A stretch of DNA of 64,000 bases from Azorinus chamasolen. Its lineage: Eukaryota > Mollusca > Bivalvia > Cardiida > Solecurtidae. The stretch is from positions 82,021,121 through 82,085,120 of the forward strand of contig OY755244.1 in NCBI GenBank assembly GCA_963576725.1, given 5' to 3'. Shown here piece after piece: positions 11,224-21,290 of this stretch (positions are counted from its first letter, which is position 1; each line of letters starts with the position of its first letter). A program made the translations under genes and the position numbers. The notes beneath the pieces were generated by a model. The model worked only from the letters and a program-made list of their open reading frames with translations. It was not told the origin of the DNA and searched no databases.

Positions 11224-12515
11224 CAGGGGTGAGAATTTTCCGCGGATTTCGTTTCACTCAGGGCCGTTTTTGAGATCGATGTAAATCCGATGAGAAATTT
11301 GTAGGGGGGGGGGGGTTATGGCAAATAATTCAGGAAATTGTTATTTGCCGATCTATTCTTTCAATATTCCAAGTAAATCCGCGTTAACAACGTTTATATA
11401 ACGTAAACAGCGAGATTTCGGTTCAGCTAATCGAATAACGAGACTCTTGTCCAACAGCCAATCAAAACGCTCGTATTATGCAGTGTTCGTTCAACATTTC
11501 CAAGATGGCGTCCGTGATATGAAATTCTGTATCTGTACTGTCAATTAATCTGAATTTAAGACAAAAATGAGAAGCATAGGCAGAGATTACGATAACAGTG
11601 TGGAAAACATGTTCTGCCCAAGATGGCTAGAGAAAGAAAAGTGATAATTGGCGACGATTTCGTGAAACTGAAAGTAAACTTCGGACGAGGGAACCTTGTG
11701 TAATTTTTGTTCCAAACAAATGAATTACGGAAAACGCGACTGCGTAGCATATAAGAACCTTCTGAAAAGCATTAAACATGTCCAGTTATCGAAACAGCCG
11801 ATTTCCAGTCACAGGTAAAAACCTGTAATGTCAAGTATTCACCAGAAAGTTGTCTGTCAATAGCTATTCATAGGTAATGTTAAAGGAACTGGTCAAGATG
11901 TATCGATTCAGAAAAGTTATATTTTGTTTTTAATAAACCAGTTTAATGAATTAGAAGATGGTTTATTGACATAAAAAAGTAATCAGAATCAGAGTTTGAA
12001 TGTGAACTTTGACTAGAAATTGTGACTGTGATGTGAACTTTGGTGAATTTTGTCTAGAAAGTTAACTGTTACAATACCATGCCAAGTTTAAATCAAATTT
12101 TGTATCTTTATCTGTGATCACAGAGTTCCATTTGATTTCATTTTTAAAACATGTGAGTTTTAATTGCATGTGTTTGACAAGAAATTAATCTGGCAATTTT
12201 GAATGGATCCAATAATAAACTGAATGTAAATTGTATGGACATGTTCTACAACTGGTTTGTTTGAAACACAGCTCATTGTGTATGACATTCAACTCAAGTA
12301 TAATTGTAAAAAAACACATGAATGACAGACTCAAGTGAAAATGCAGGAGAAGGCTCCTGAAGTGCTCAGGAAAGCTATATTTCATTTTGCTTCGGGGGGC
12401 TTCGCCCCCTGAACCCCTCACATGGGCGCTGCCCATGTCCCGCAAGGGGCCTAGGCGGCCCCCTTGACCCCTGCCAATTTTCCTCTTTTTTCACCAACGG
12501 CCATTCTCACCCCTG
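11224..12515. mobile_element. Nested DNA transposon with CAGGGGTGAGAAT ends
   Basis: Inverted ends CAGGGGTGAGAAT at 11224 and ATTCTCACCCCTG ending 12515. ACTTTG lies immediately outside both ends, a 6-bp direct repeat. The right third has a GC-rich palindromic block (12391-12480: GGGGGGCTTCGCCCCCT, GGGCGCTGCCC). A poly-G run sits at 11305-11314. Probably hAT-like, though 8 bp would be usual for that group. No intact transposase. Confidence 0.7.
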
Positions 12516-12920
12516 ACTTTGAGTTTTACAAGACAGAGGGGCGTAACTCACTGCCGCACGTGCCTTTGTGGGATTCCCGAATACAAATCACAAATTGCGC
12601 AGAGAGAATTCTATCAGAGGACCATGCCTGCGCACAAATCCCAAATCCCCCTCCAGAAATATATAATTTAATCTGAATTCACATCGGGATGTTTTGGTTT
12701 CGTTTCACGGTCGCGAAAGACAGTCGCTACTTGTTGCTTGGAGACTGCAAATTTATTTCTGGTAGTGATGTTGCCCAGATTCAGCATCTGGTGTGAAGTT
12801 TTTTGAGCGATTTGATTGTTTAATTTATATATCTAAACCACATAGTCTCTTGCACGAGTTGAAAAACATTTTGTTAACAAATGTGATTATGTAGACATTT
12901 TATACGATAACGAAACAGTT

Positions 12921-13025
12921 ATGTCTAAAAGAAAGGCTGAAAGCAAGGGCAGGACTTTATTACATTTCTTCACGAAAGTGCCGAAACAGCCTACAGATTC
13001 AGCGTTAGTCTCGGAAGTCATATAA
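12921..13025 (+). pseudogene. 34-codon N-terminal remnant of a transposon protein
   Basis: ATG frame reading MSKRKAESKGRTLLHFFTKV and then TAA. The basic start followed by L-x-x-F-F resembles the minus-strand remnant at 10594-10944 and N-termini of hAT/ZMYM-type transposon proteins. Only the start survives. Confidence 0.35.
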
Positions 13026-13535
13026 AAGTAATAGTAAAAAGCCTAACGTTTTGCTGTTTGAACGTGATTTATGTTAAGATCATTTGGCGATATCAGTGAA
13101 CGCATATCAGTTTTGTTTGTCATCTAAACCAAATTATACAACAGTATATCTTATCTAGAATTAATAGTAGCGAAAGGCACTGTTGTCTTTGCACCAAGTG
13201 TACCGTCATGACACGTGAGTGACGACCCGGGTCGTTTCGGAACAAATGCCTTTTGGACCTTGGTCGTGACTTGTTTCGGCCACCATTGGGCCCGAAACTA
13301 CCAAGGAATTCAGTTTGCAATCAAATTCTTGTTTCTTAGTGTTCTTGTTCTTTGTGGGTTATTGTTTTATTAAATGATAATACAACAAACACTGATATTT
13401 TAATGTGTTTAATTGAAACACTTATAAACAGACAGGCACCATAAAAGTTAAATAAAATGACATATAAAGACATTCCTTATATTAACATAAAAATCAATTG
13501 CACAAAAATGGCTAAACAAAACATTGAAGTATTAA

Positions 13536-15353
13536 CCCCTTCGCTGCCTTACCCCGAGCCTCACTCGGGCGAGAAGTGTTTCCTATGTGCTATAACCCGA
13601 GCTAGACTCGGGGTTATTACGATCCATGTTAAATTGCAGTAAATTTATGTTATGGTCTAAGGGAAGCAACTCATCTCTTACATTTGAAGTGACAGTCATT
13701 ATGTCTCCCCCCATATTTATATGGGGGAGACATATTGTTTTCGTGAGAGTTGTCTGTCTGTCCGTCCGTCTGTCCGTCTGTCTGTCACACTTTTTGTCCG
13801 GACGATAACTTCAATATGCCTGATGCCAGTTGATTGAAACTTCATATATGGAAAGAGCATAATGAGAGGAAGTGTCATGCACAAGGTCCATAACTCTGGC
13901 TTCACTAATATTGGAGTTATTGCCCTTTGTAAAAAAAAATCACACTTTTTTGTCCGGACGATAACTCCTATATGGCTCATGCCATTGGATTGAAACTTCA
14001 TATATGGAAAGATCAGGACGAGAGGAAGTGTCATGCACAAGGTCCATAACTCTGGCTTTACTAATATTGGAGTTATTGCCCTTTGTAAAAATATCATAAT
14101 TTGTTGTCCGGACAATAACTTCAATATGCCTGATGCCAGTTGATTGAAACTTCATATATGGAAAGAGCTTGATGAGAGGAAGTGTCATGCAGAAGGTACA
14201 TAACTCTGGCTTCACTAATATAGGAGTTATTGCCCTTTGTAAAAAAAATCACACTTTTTTGTCCGGACGATAACTTCTATATGGCTCATGCCATTGGATT
14301 AAAACTTCATATATGGAAAGATCATAACGAGAGGAAGTGTCATGCTTAAGGTCCATAACTCTGGCTTCACTTATATTGGAGTTATTGCCCTTTGTAAAAA
14401 AATCACAATTTTTTGTCCGGATGATTACTCCTATGTGACACATGCCATTGGAGTGAAACTTCATACATGGAACGATCATGATAAGAGAAAGTGTCATGCA
14501 TAAGATCTATAACTCGAGCTTCAATAAATTTAGAGTTATTGCCCCTTGTACATTTGTTTAATTCTTTCTTGTCCGGACGATAACTCCTACATGGCTCTTG
14601 CCATCGTATTGAAACTTCATGCATGGAAAGAGCATGATGAGAGAAAGTGTCATGAACAAGGGCCATAATTCTGGCTTCAATACTTTTGGAGTTATTGCCC
14701 TTTGTTACATTTTTTGGCCGATCAATAACTCCTGTTCGACAGATGCTATTGGAATGACATTTTATTTTTGGAAAGAGCATGTTGAAAGTAAGTGTCATGC
14801 ACAAGGGCCATAAATCTGGTATCAGTATTTTTGGAGTTATTAGCTGTTATCATTTTCTTCTTGAAAAATGTAGTGTGGAAAACTCATAATGAGGGGAAGT
14901 ATCATTCATCAAGACCATAACATTTTTAGTGATTTCCCTTTACATATTGTTTTTATTAGAGGGGAGACATCCGTTTTTGTGACAAAAACCTCTAGTTTTG
15001 AATGGTTTCCCTTATATGTAATATGTGTAATGGGTAGAAAATACGTGTTTTATAAAAAAGTTAACACAACACAGATTTAACACAGATTCCTACCAAATTC
15101 CTATTGAATCTAATGGTTAGCCGTTGTGGAATGTCTACACTGTGGTTTTGCATGGAAGAAGTGATTATATATATCAATGAAACTTTCAGGAAGTATTGAA
15201 ATAAGTGTTTTAAAGCAGCAGGCGAAAAAATCGTGTAGATTGAGTGATTATTAGTGGAGTAATGAGAAATTTTATGTAGCCTGGTAGGTCTGCCGAGTAC
15301 GCGCTGAGGTAGATTCGGCACATAGGGTGTACTACCCCACGGCAGCGAAGGGG
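13536..15353. mobile_element. piggyBac-like non-autonomous transposon
   Basis: TTAA at 13532-13535 and 15354-15357 are the target duplications expected for piggyBac. Inside them are perfect inverted ends CCCCTTCGCTGCC and GGCAGCGAAGGGG. Near-terminal sequence at both ends has further short inverted motifs (CTCGGGCGAG and CCGAGTACGCG regions). It holds an F-family element and no transposase. Confidence 0.85.
13701..14999 (+). mobile_element. F-family tandem-repeat element, complete
   Basis: 5' palindrome at 13701-13733 (ATGTCTCCCC to GGGGGAGACAT) followed by a (GTCTGTCC)n stretch. About seven monomers of roughly 140-155 bp (TTGTCCGGACGATAACTCC, GGAAGTGTCATGCACAAGG). The 3' end is GGGGAGACATCC, a GTTTTTGTGACAAAAAC hairpin and CTCTAGTTTT. 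Open frames on either strand follow the repeats and are not genes. Confidence 0.85.
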
Positions 15354-15710
15354 TTAATAAGGCCACACAAACATAGTGAATCCAGTATTACATCATTTGA
15401 CACTCTATATTAGATCTATCTTTCATATAAAAATTCCTTTTGTAAACACTAATCAATGATGAAATATATTATGTTATTTCTGATTTAATCGATTAGTAGA
15501 TCGGTAAAGCCAAACCGATGTCAACCGATAATCGATTATGATTCCCATACGATTTCCCATTACTACAAAGTACCTGTAACCTGGTACAAATGTTCACCAC
15601 CTTGAGATGATGTGTGTCGCGAAAATAACCAGGTTCCTCTCAAAGGTCATGGTTACAATCGGGGTGAAAGTTAAAAAAAGAGGATTCTCTTTATATATTT
15701 TTCTGTTTTT

Positions 15711-18193
15711 AGCTCACCTGAGCCAAAGGCTCAAGGTGAGCTATTGTGACCGCCTGTCGTCCGTCGTCCGTCTGTCCGTCTGTCCGTCCGTCTGTCCGTT
15801 CACTTTTATTTCAAATGACTTCTTCTCCTAAACCACTGGGAGGATTTCAACCAAATTTCACAGAAATGTACCTTAGGGTGTCCTCTATCAGTTTTGTTAA
15901 AATCATGACCCCCGGGCAAAAAATGGCCCCGCCCCACTACTTTTACAGGTTTTTTTTTTAAATCTTTAAAAATCTTCTTCTCTGAAACCACAATTTCTAG
16001 AGCTTTGATATTTGGTATATAGCATCATCTAATGGTCCTTTACCAAGTTTGTTAAAATGATGACCCCCGGGCCAAAAATGGCCCTGCCCTTGGGCTTGTA
16101 GTTTTTACATAGACTTATATAGGGAAACCTTTAAAAATCTTTTTGTCTGAAACCACATAATCTAGAGCTAAGATATTTGGTATGAAGCATCACCTAATAT
16201 ACCACTATCAGGTGTGTTCAAATAATGACCCCTGGGCCAAAAATGGTCTCACCCTGGGGTTTTATGCTACTTAACATCTGAATCTGTAACACTTAAAAGG
16301 TAATTTCCTCACAGTTATTTCCCTTGTCCCATCAGCATAGCCATAAGGGACAAAGGGAGATAACTGCATTGGAGTTCTAGTGTCATTCTATTTATATCTA
16401 TTTATGATAAAATGTTGAAGGTGAATCAGTGTAGCTGTTTTAGAAGGCATAGAAACAGATCTGTCAAATTCCATTAGCAAATAGCAGACACTGATCCTAC
16501 AGGAGCCACCTTATCTGGGTCTACTCTGTTTGCAGATGCATGAAAACAAGTTTATATGAGGGAAATTAAGGGTTAAATGAACAACTCCAGATCCTTCAGT
16601 TCAAAGGTTACAGCACTGGGCAGTAAAATCTCTCCAGGTCAATGCATGACTCTTAACTCTTTGCATGCTAGTGGTGAAACTGTGATTACCTATGCAAACA
16701 GTTTGGATCCAGATGAGAGGCCGCATACTGCAGCGTCTCATCAGGATCCAAACTGTTTGTCATCTTAACCATATTTTTGCAATAAAAAGAAAGTAAGTTT
16801 AATTTAAGAATTGAAGCAGATGACAATAACTTTTTGTTGCAGACGAAACATTAAAGGCATTTTGACCCATTAACCCCAGTGTGTAGTGTTAGTGATAGCT
16901 AGATGTTACATGGTGTCTTCCAATGTCTCTCAAATTAGATGTGAGAGATATTGGAAAGTAACAATTCAGCCAATCAAGGAAAATGATCACCATCTAGACT
17001 TTTGATCTGGGTCCAAACCCAACTGATGTAAGTCATGGTAATGTTTAAGAAAACTGTGAAAACATGATTATGCAATGGCCCAACTGATATAAGTCATGGT
17101 AATTCTTAAGAAAACATGATAATGCATTTGCCCCCCTAACAATGATAGGTGTTAAAATTACTACTGCTGCCCAAAAAAGCATCTTAAATATAACATTTTT
17201 ATATAAAATTTGATGACAACACATTAAAAAGTCCTAAAATGTCTGAATTTTGTATGATATTAATGAAATAACTGAGTAAATATAACTTAATTATAACAGT
17301 AGACGTAACGCTTCTCAATTTCAATTGTTAAAAATACTAATGACCCGTTTAATTGAATTATCATGAGATATTCACACCTAGATCTAGAATTATTTCTAAA
17401 CACCTATTAACCCTTAACCTATTTGCTTTGACAAAAATTGATCTGGGACTACTCTTGTTTGCTAATGCTTAAAAAATTGTTATTGCCATAAATAGAAGTT
17501 TTAGCTTTGAAAAAAACTGTAAAATCAAATCTATATCTTGTCAAATGTAAACAGAGCAGACCCTGATCAGACAGCTTCTATAGCAGCCTTCTGATCTAGT
17601 CTACTCTTATTTTTAATGTGTAAAACACATTATTTCTCTGAAGAGAAGTTTTTGCTTTGACAAAAACTGTAGAATCCGATCTATATTGTGTCAAAAGAAA
17701 CAGAGAAGACCCAGATCAGACAGCTTCCGTAGGAGTCGTCTGATCTGAGTCTACTCTGTTTGCTAATGCATGAAAACAGCTTTATATGAGGGAAAGGGTT
17801 AAACGATTTTTAAAGATATTCTTATTGGTCATTTCACACAAAAACTGGCATTATGTACTGCCTAGCACTTTATTTGCCTATATACCTGGGTCAAGGTATA
17901 ATTGCATTAATTGCATAGCTTTATTGAAGTCATTTGAATTTCTCAAAGACCAGTTTTAGGCATTTTGAGCTAAGGCAAAAATGGCACAAGTTGTAAACAG
18001 TTTAGATCTTGGTCAACCAGTCACTTGGTATTAGTTCTGAATCCAGTTCAAGTTTATTCAGCAGTGAAAGGGTGAAAGCAGTGCACTAAGCTTATTTCAT
18101 CTGCTAGATTGTTTTCCACTGAAAAATTAACATGTCAATATACATGTATTACTGTAACTCAGGTGAGCGATATAGGGCCAATGGCCCTCTTGT
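15711..18193 (+). mobile_element. A1-family element with a long non-monomeric interior
   Basis: 5' palindrome AGCTCACCTGAGCCAAAGGCTC and (GTCCGTCT)n, about three A1 monomers to 16260, then about 1.5 kb of non-array sequence with foldback repeats, and the A 3' end (GGTGAGCGATATAGGGCC, hairpin, CTCTTGT). The last 370 bp match 527-884. Confidence 0.75.
16475..17825. repeat. Cluster of TTAA-ended foldback (MITE-like) repeats
   Basis: Several short units share TTAACCCTTT-type ends, complementary arms and tail motifs. One type carries CAGATCAGACAGCTTCC, AGGAGTCGTCTGATCTGAG and ATGAAAACAGCTTTATATGAGG near GGGTTAA. A second, at about 16639-16765, carries AACAGTTTGGATCCAG against GGATCCAAACTGTTTG. 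TTAA ends suggest piggyBac-mobilised MITEs. Copies recur at 18960-19050, 24270-24545, 32505-32880, 40370-40630, 54330-54395 and 61725-61800. Confidence 0.55.
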
Positions 18194-18199
18194 CTTAAA

Positions 18200-18355
18200 T
18201 ATTGTTTTACATAAAACAATTTTGGAATAGCTTAGCACAAAAAGGCTTCTATCAAATGCAATATGATCCAGGCATACATACACGTCACCCAGGCTTTAGT
18301 GTCGATGATATCCTTAGGGGGCATTTGTCATGTGACTGTGACAGCTCATGTTTTT
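18200..18355 (+). mobile_element. C-type 3' tail fragment
   Basis: TTAGGGGGCATTTGTCATGTG with the palindromic TGTCATGTGACTGTGACA and a CATGTTTTTC tail resembles the C-family ends at 21204 and 26870. The body before it is short and unrecognised. Confidence 0.45.
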
Positions 18356-18356
18356 C

Positions 18357-18948
18357 ATGAACCCCCCCCCCCCCCACCCCACCCCACCCCACCCCAGATC
18401 AGATCTAGGGGGCATATTATTTTGCCCTGTCTATTTGTTTGTCTGTCTGGTTGTGTGGCACCAACTTTAACATTGGTCATAACTTTTCAGCCAGTACAGA
18501 TAGAGACTTGATATTTGGCATGCATATACATGTATCTTGTAAAGCCACACATTTTGAGGGGTGACATGTCAAGATCATCCTTCAGGGTCAAAGGTCATAT
18601 GTTTGTTTGTCAGCAAGATAGAGACTTGATATTTGGCATGCATGTTTATCTCATGAAGCCTCTTATTCATCCTTCAAGGTCAAAGGACAAATGTATAGGT
18701 CAAAGTTTACATTTGCTATACTATTTGATTTAGTACAGATAGAGAATTGATATTTGGCATGCATGTGTATCTCATGGAGCCGCATGTATTGCATGGTGAC
18801 ATGTCAAGGTCATACTTCAAGGTCAAAGCTCATAGATAGGTTAAATCACTTCACTTAAACTTCACATAGAGACTTCATATTTGGCCATCTGGCCTATTAG
18901 GGTGGTGGGGGGGGGGCATAGTGTAGTGTTTCACAAACACATCTTGTT
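18357..18948 (+). mobile_element. D-family tandem-repeat element (copy 1)
   Basis: The 5' palindrome (CCAGATCAGATCTAGGGGGCATA) is swollen by a C-rich run (18361-18397). Three to four monomers share GACTTGATATTTGGCATGCAT and GGTGACATGTCAAGGTCAT. The 3' end is GGGGGGCATAGTG, the hairpin GTGTTTCACAAACAC and ATCTTGTT. Confidence 0.8.
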
Positions 18949-19153
18949 CAAGGATTAAGTAAACAAAGCACACTCCATAGGAGCTGTCTGATCTGGGTCT
19001 ACTCTGTTTGCAAAGGCATGAAAAATGTGTTTACGTGAGGGAAAGAGTTAACATATGTAGAACCTATAGGGTATTACTGGTCATGATAGGACTCATTTTG
19101 CATTCCTTTTGAAAGACTTATATCATTGCATATGCTTTAAATTGTACACACAG

Positions 19154-19285
19154 AAATGCTGTCGGACCAGTTTGCAGTCAGTGGTGCGTTGCTGCTACAA
19201 GCACTATAATCAGGAGAACCAGCTGTCTGAGTCAGTGAAAGGTTTAGACTTGGATACATTTAAGCCACCATCATCACAAAAACAA
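19154..19285 (+). CDS. Exon 2 of the NRF1-like gene: end of the DNA-binding domain
   Basis: A 132-base exon of 44 codons, phase 0 at both ends, between an ACACACAG acceptor (ending 19153) and a CAA|GTAGGT donor. The peptide contains SLQSVVRCCYKHY. The NRF1 family has ALRTIVKNCYKQH at the matching place, about 20 residues after the WWPEDIPW block, and here it follows exon 1 at about 15 residues. After this block the peptide turns polar (QENQLSESVKGLDLDTFKPP), fitting the end of the domain. Open reading continues past the donor into TE-derived sequence with CCGTCTGTCC repeats, so the exon must end before about 19345. The intron before it is about 15.7 kb and the one after about 29.6 kb. The call rests on exon 1 and exon 2 matching adjacent parts of the same domain in order. 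Confidence 0.75.
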
Positions 19286-19344
19286 GTAGGTCAACCCAAC
19301 CTTTTTGAAGAAATTGCATTCAAGTTTTCACAGATAGAAGTGGG

Positions 19345-19531
19345 GGCTATATTGGAATCATGCATGTCCGTGTGTCCGTCTGTCCTTCCATCTTCTGTCC
19401 GTTCGTCCGAATATTTGTCCGGAGCATTATTCCTGAAGTGTTATAGGCACAACTGTGAAACTATATATATGGATAGCGGGTGAAGAGAGGATGTTCTGTT
19501 AACAAGGGTTGTAACTCTTCTAAATTCATTT
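19345..19531 (+). repeat. 5' fragment of an unassigned tandem-repeat element
   Basis: GGGGGCTATATTGGAATCATGC followed by GTCCGTGTGTCCGTCTGTCC and one F/C-like unit (TTGTCCGGAGCATTATTCC). Cut off by the D element at 19532. Confidence 0.5.
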
Positions 19532-19908
19532 TTTATGCCCCGATCAGATCTGGGAGGCATATTGTGTTTGCCCTGTCTGTTTGTTTGAGGACAACTTTAA
19601 CATTGGTCATAACTTTTGAACCAGTACAGATAGAGACTTTATATTTGGCATGCATATGTATCTCATGAAGCTGTGCATTTTGAGGGATGACATGTCAAGG
19701 TCATCCTTCAAGGTCGGAGGTCAAATATATAGGTCAAATCACTGACTTTAACATTGGGCATAACTTTTGAACCAGTAGAGATAGATACTTGATATTTGGC
19801 ATGCATGTGTATCTCATGAAGCTGCACAGTTTGAAGGGTGACATGTCAAGGTCATCCTTCAGGGTCAAAGATCACATCGGGGCATAGTGTTCCACAACAC
19901 ATCTTGTT
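19532..19908 (+). mobile_element. D-family tandem-repeat element (copy 2)
   Basis: 5' palindrome ATGCCCCGATCAGATCTGGG then TTGCCCTGTCTGTTTG. About two monomers (AGAGACTTTATATTTGGCATG, GTCAAGGTCATCCTTC). The 3' end is GGGGCATAGTGTTCCACAACAC with ATCTTGTT. Confidence 0.8.
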
Positions 19909-20140
19909 CAGGTTGAGCTTTTGGGAGACTTGAATGTCGGGCATCTATGAACTCTCTAGTGGTCACAATTTTAGTCCAATCTTTATGAAACTTTGTCATA
20001 GTGATTGTCTTGATAGAATCATGATTGTCTTGATAAAATCTCGGACAAGTTCGAAAGTGGGTCATGTGGGGTTAAAAACTAGGTCAGATAGTAGGAAAAC
20101 CTTGTAAACACTCTAGAGGTCACAATTTTAGTCCAATCTT
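19909..20140 (+). repeat. Unassigned monomers (two partial copies)
   Basis: Begins CAGGTTGAGCTTTTGGG. CTCTAGTGGTCACAATTTTAG and CTCTAGAGGTCACAATTTTAG lie about 150 bp apart, so this is another tandem-repeat core. It is interrupted by the B element at 20141. Confidence 0.5.
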
Positions 20141-20997
20141 TTTATACGCCCACCTAATAAAGGTGGTCGTATATTGTCATGGCCCCGTCTTTTCGTTCGT
20201 TCTTTCGTTCTTTCGTCCGTCAACATTTTGTTTGTCCGCTGTTTTCTGGGAAAACTATTTGACAGATATTAATGAAACTTCACACAAATGTTAAATGCAT
20301 CAAGATCTGAAGCTGAGTTGATTCTGAGGTTCATTTGATTTTTCATTTCAGAGTTATGGCCTTGTCCTTAAAAAATATGCAAATAGTTTGTCCGCTGTTT
20401 TCTGGGAAAACTATTTGAGAGATATTAATGAAACTTCACACAAATGTTTAATGCATCAAGATCTGAAGCCGAGTCGATTCTGAGGTTCATTTAATTTGTC
20501 GTTTCGGAGTTATGGCCCTTTTACTTAAAAAATAATGCAAATACATGCAAATAGTTTGTCCGCTGTTTTCTGGGAAAACTATTTGAGAGATATTAATGAA
20601 ACTTCACAAAAATGTTTAATGCATCACGATCTGATGCTGAGTCGATTTTGAGGTTTATTTGATGTTTCGTTTCGGAGTTATTGCCCTTTTACTTAAAAAA
20701 TAATGCAAATATATGCAAATAGTTTGTCCGCTGTTTTCTGGCAAAACTGTTTGACAGATATTAATGAAACTTCATACACATGTTTAATGCATCAAGACCT
20801 GAAGCTAAGTCGATTCTGAGGATCATTTGATTTGTTGTTTCGGAGTTATGGCCCTTGCACTTAAAAAAATAATGCAAATCTATGCAAATATGAGGATGGC
20901 CATTTTTTTCATTTGAAATGATATTTACTTCAATTTTTTTATTTGGTTAAACCTTAATGTGAATACGGTATTATGTACCGTATGCAGTACTCTTGTT
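20141..20997 (+). mobile_element. B-family element, complete (copy 2)
   Basis: Same 5' palindrome as at 886, a (GTTCTTTC)-rich stretch, about four monomers, and the 3' hairpin GTACCGTATGCAGTAC with TCTTGTT. Confidence 0.85.
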
Positions 20998-21204
20998 GTA
21001 GGTCATGTGGCGGTAACCTTGACCTTTGACCTCAAATATGATAAAAAGATTGTCATTTGGGGTGACTTGAGTTCAAATTGTTGTCTTACTATGCAATCTT
21101 TACTTTCATTTTGCAGTTGCATATTGCAGGCCTGCTTACAAAACGCATATTGTCAGTGCTTTGCTTTGGGGGCATTTGTCATGTACTGTTACACATTTCT
21201 TGTT
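20998..21204 (+). mobile_element. C-family 3' end
   Basis: Resumes with GTAGGTCATGTGGCGGTAACC and ends with TTTGGGGGCATTTGTCATG, a short ATGT/ACAT hairpin and TTCTTGTT. Its first 150 bp also occur at 8648-8795, so it may close the C element opened at about 6437. Confidence 0.65.
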
Positions 21205-21290
21205 CTGGGAGTTATGCCCCTTTGAACTTAGAAATCACCAGTTAATATTGAAGGAAAACCCGGTTTGATGTCGTATCGACATTTCTTGTT
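21205..21290 (+). mobile_element. Isolated 3' tail of another hairpin-ended element
   Basis: Hairpin ATGTCGTATCGACAT followed by TTCTTGTT, then immediately the next element. Body not recognised. Confidence 0.45.

Larger units (their letters stand above)
10239..15565. mobile_element. hAT-like transposon, 5.3 kb, with perfect 8-bp target duplication
   Basis: Flanked by CAAAGTAC at 10231-10238 and 15566-15573. The inverted ends are TAGTGATGGGCCGATT and CGATTTCCCATTACTA, imperfect but clearly paired. Both ends carry repeated ATCGATT motifs internally. It contains two further transposons (11224-12515 and 13536-15353) and small protein remnants. It lies within a C-type monomer. Confidence 0.85.

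Noticed and set aside
12185..12445. Minus-strand 86-codon frame over the GC-rich block
   Set aside because: It lies across palindromic transposon-end sequence and shows no family resemblance.
13717..14804. Overlapping minus-strand frames of 80-135 codons
   Set aside because: They follow the F monomers exactly and change frame with monomer length, so they are repeat shadows.
18361..18397. Proline-rich coding stretch (C-rich run)
   Set aside because: It is an expanded C tract in the D-element 5' palindrome.
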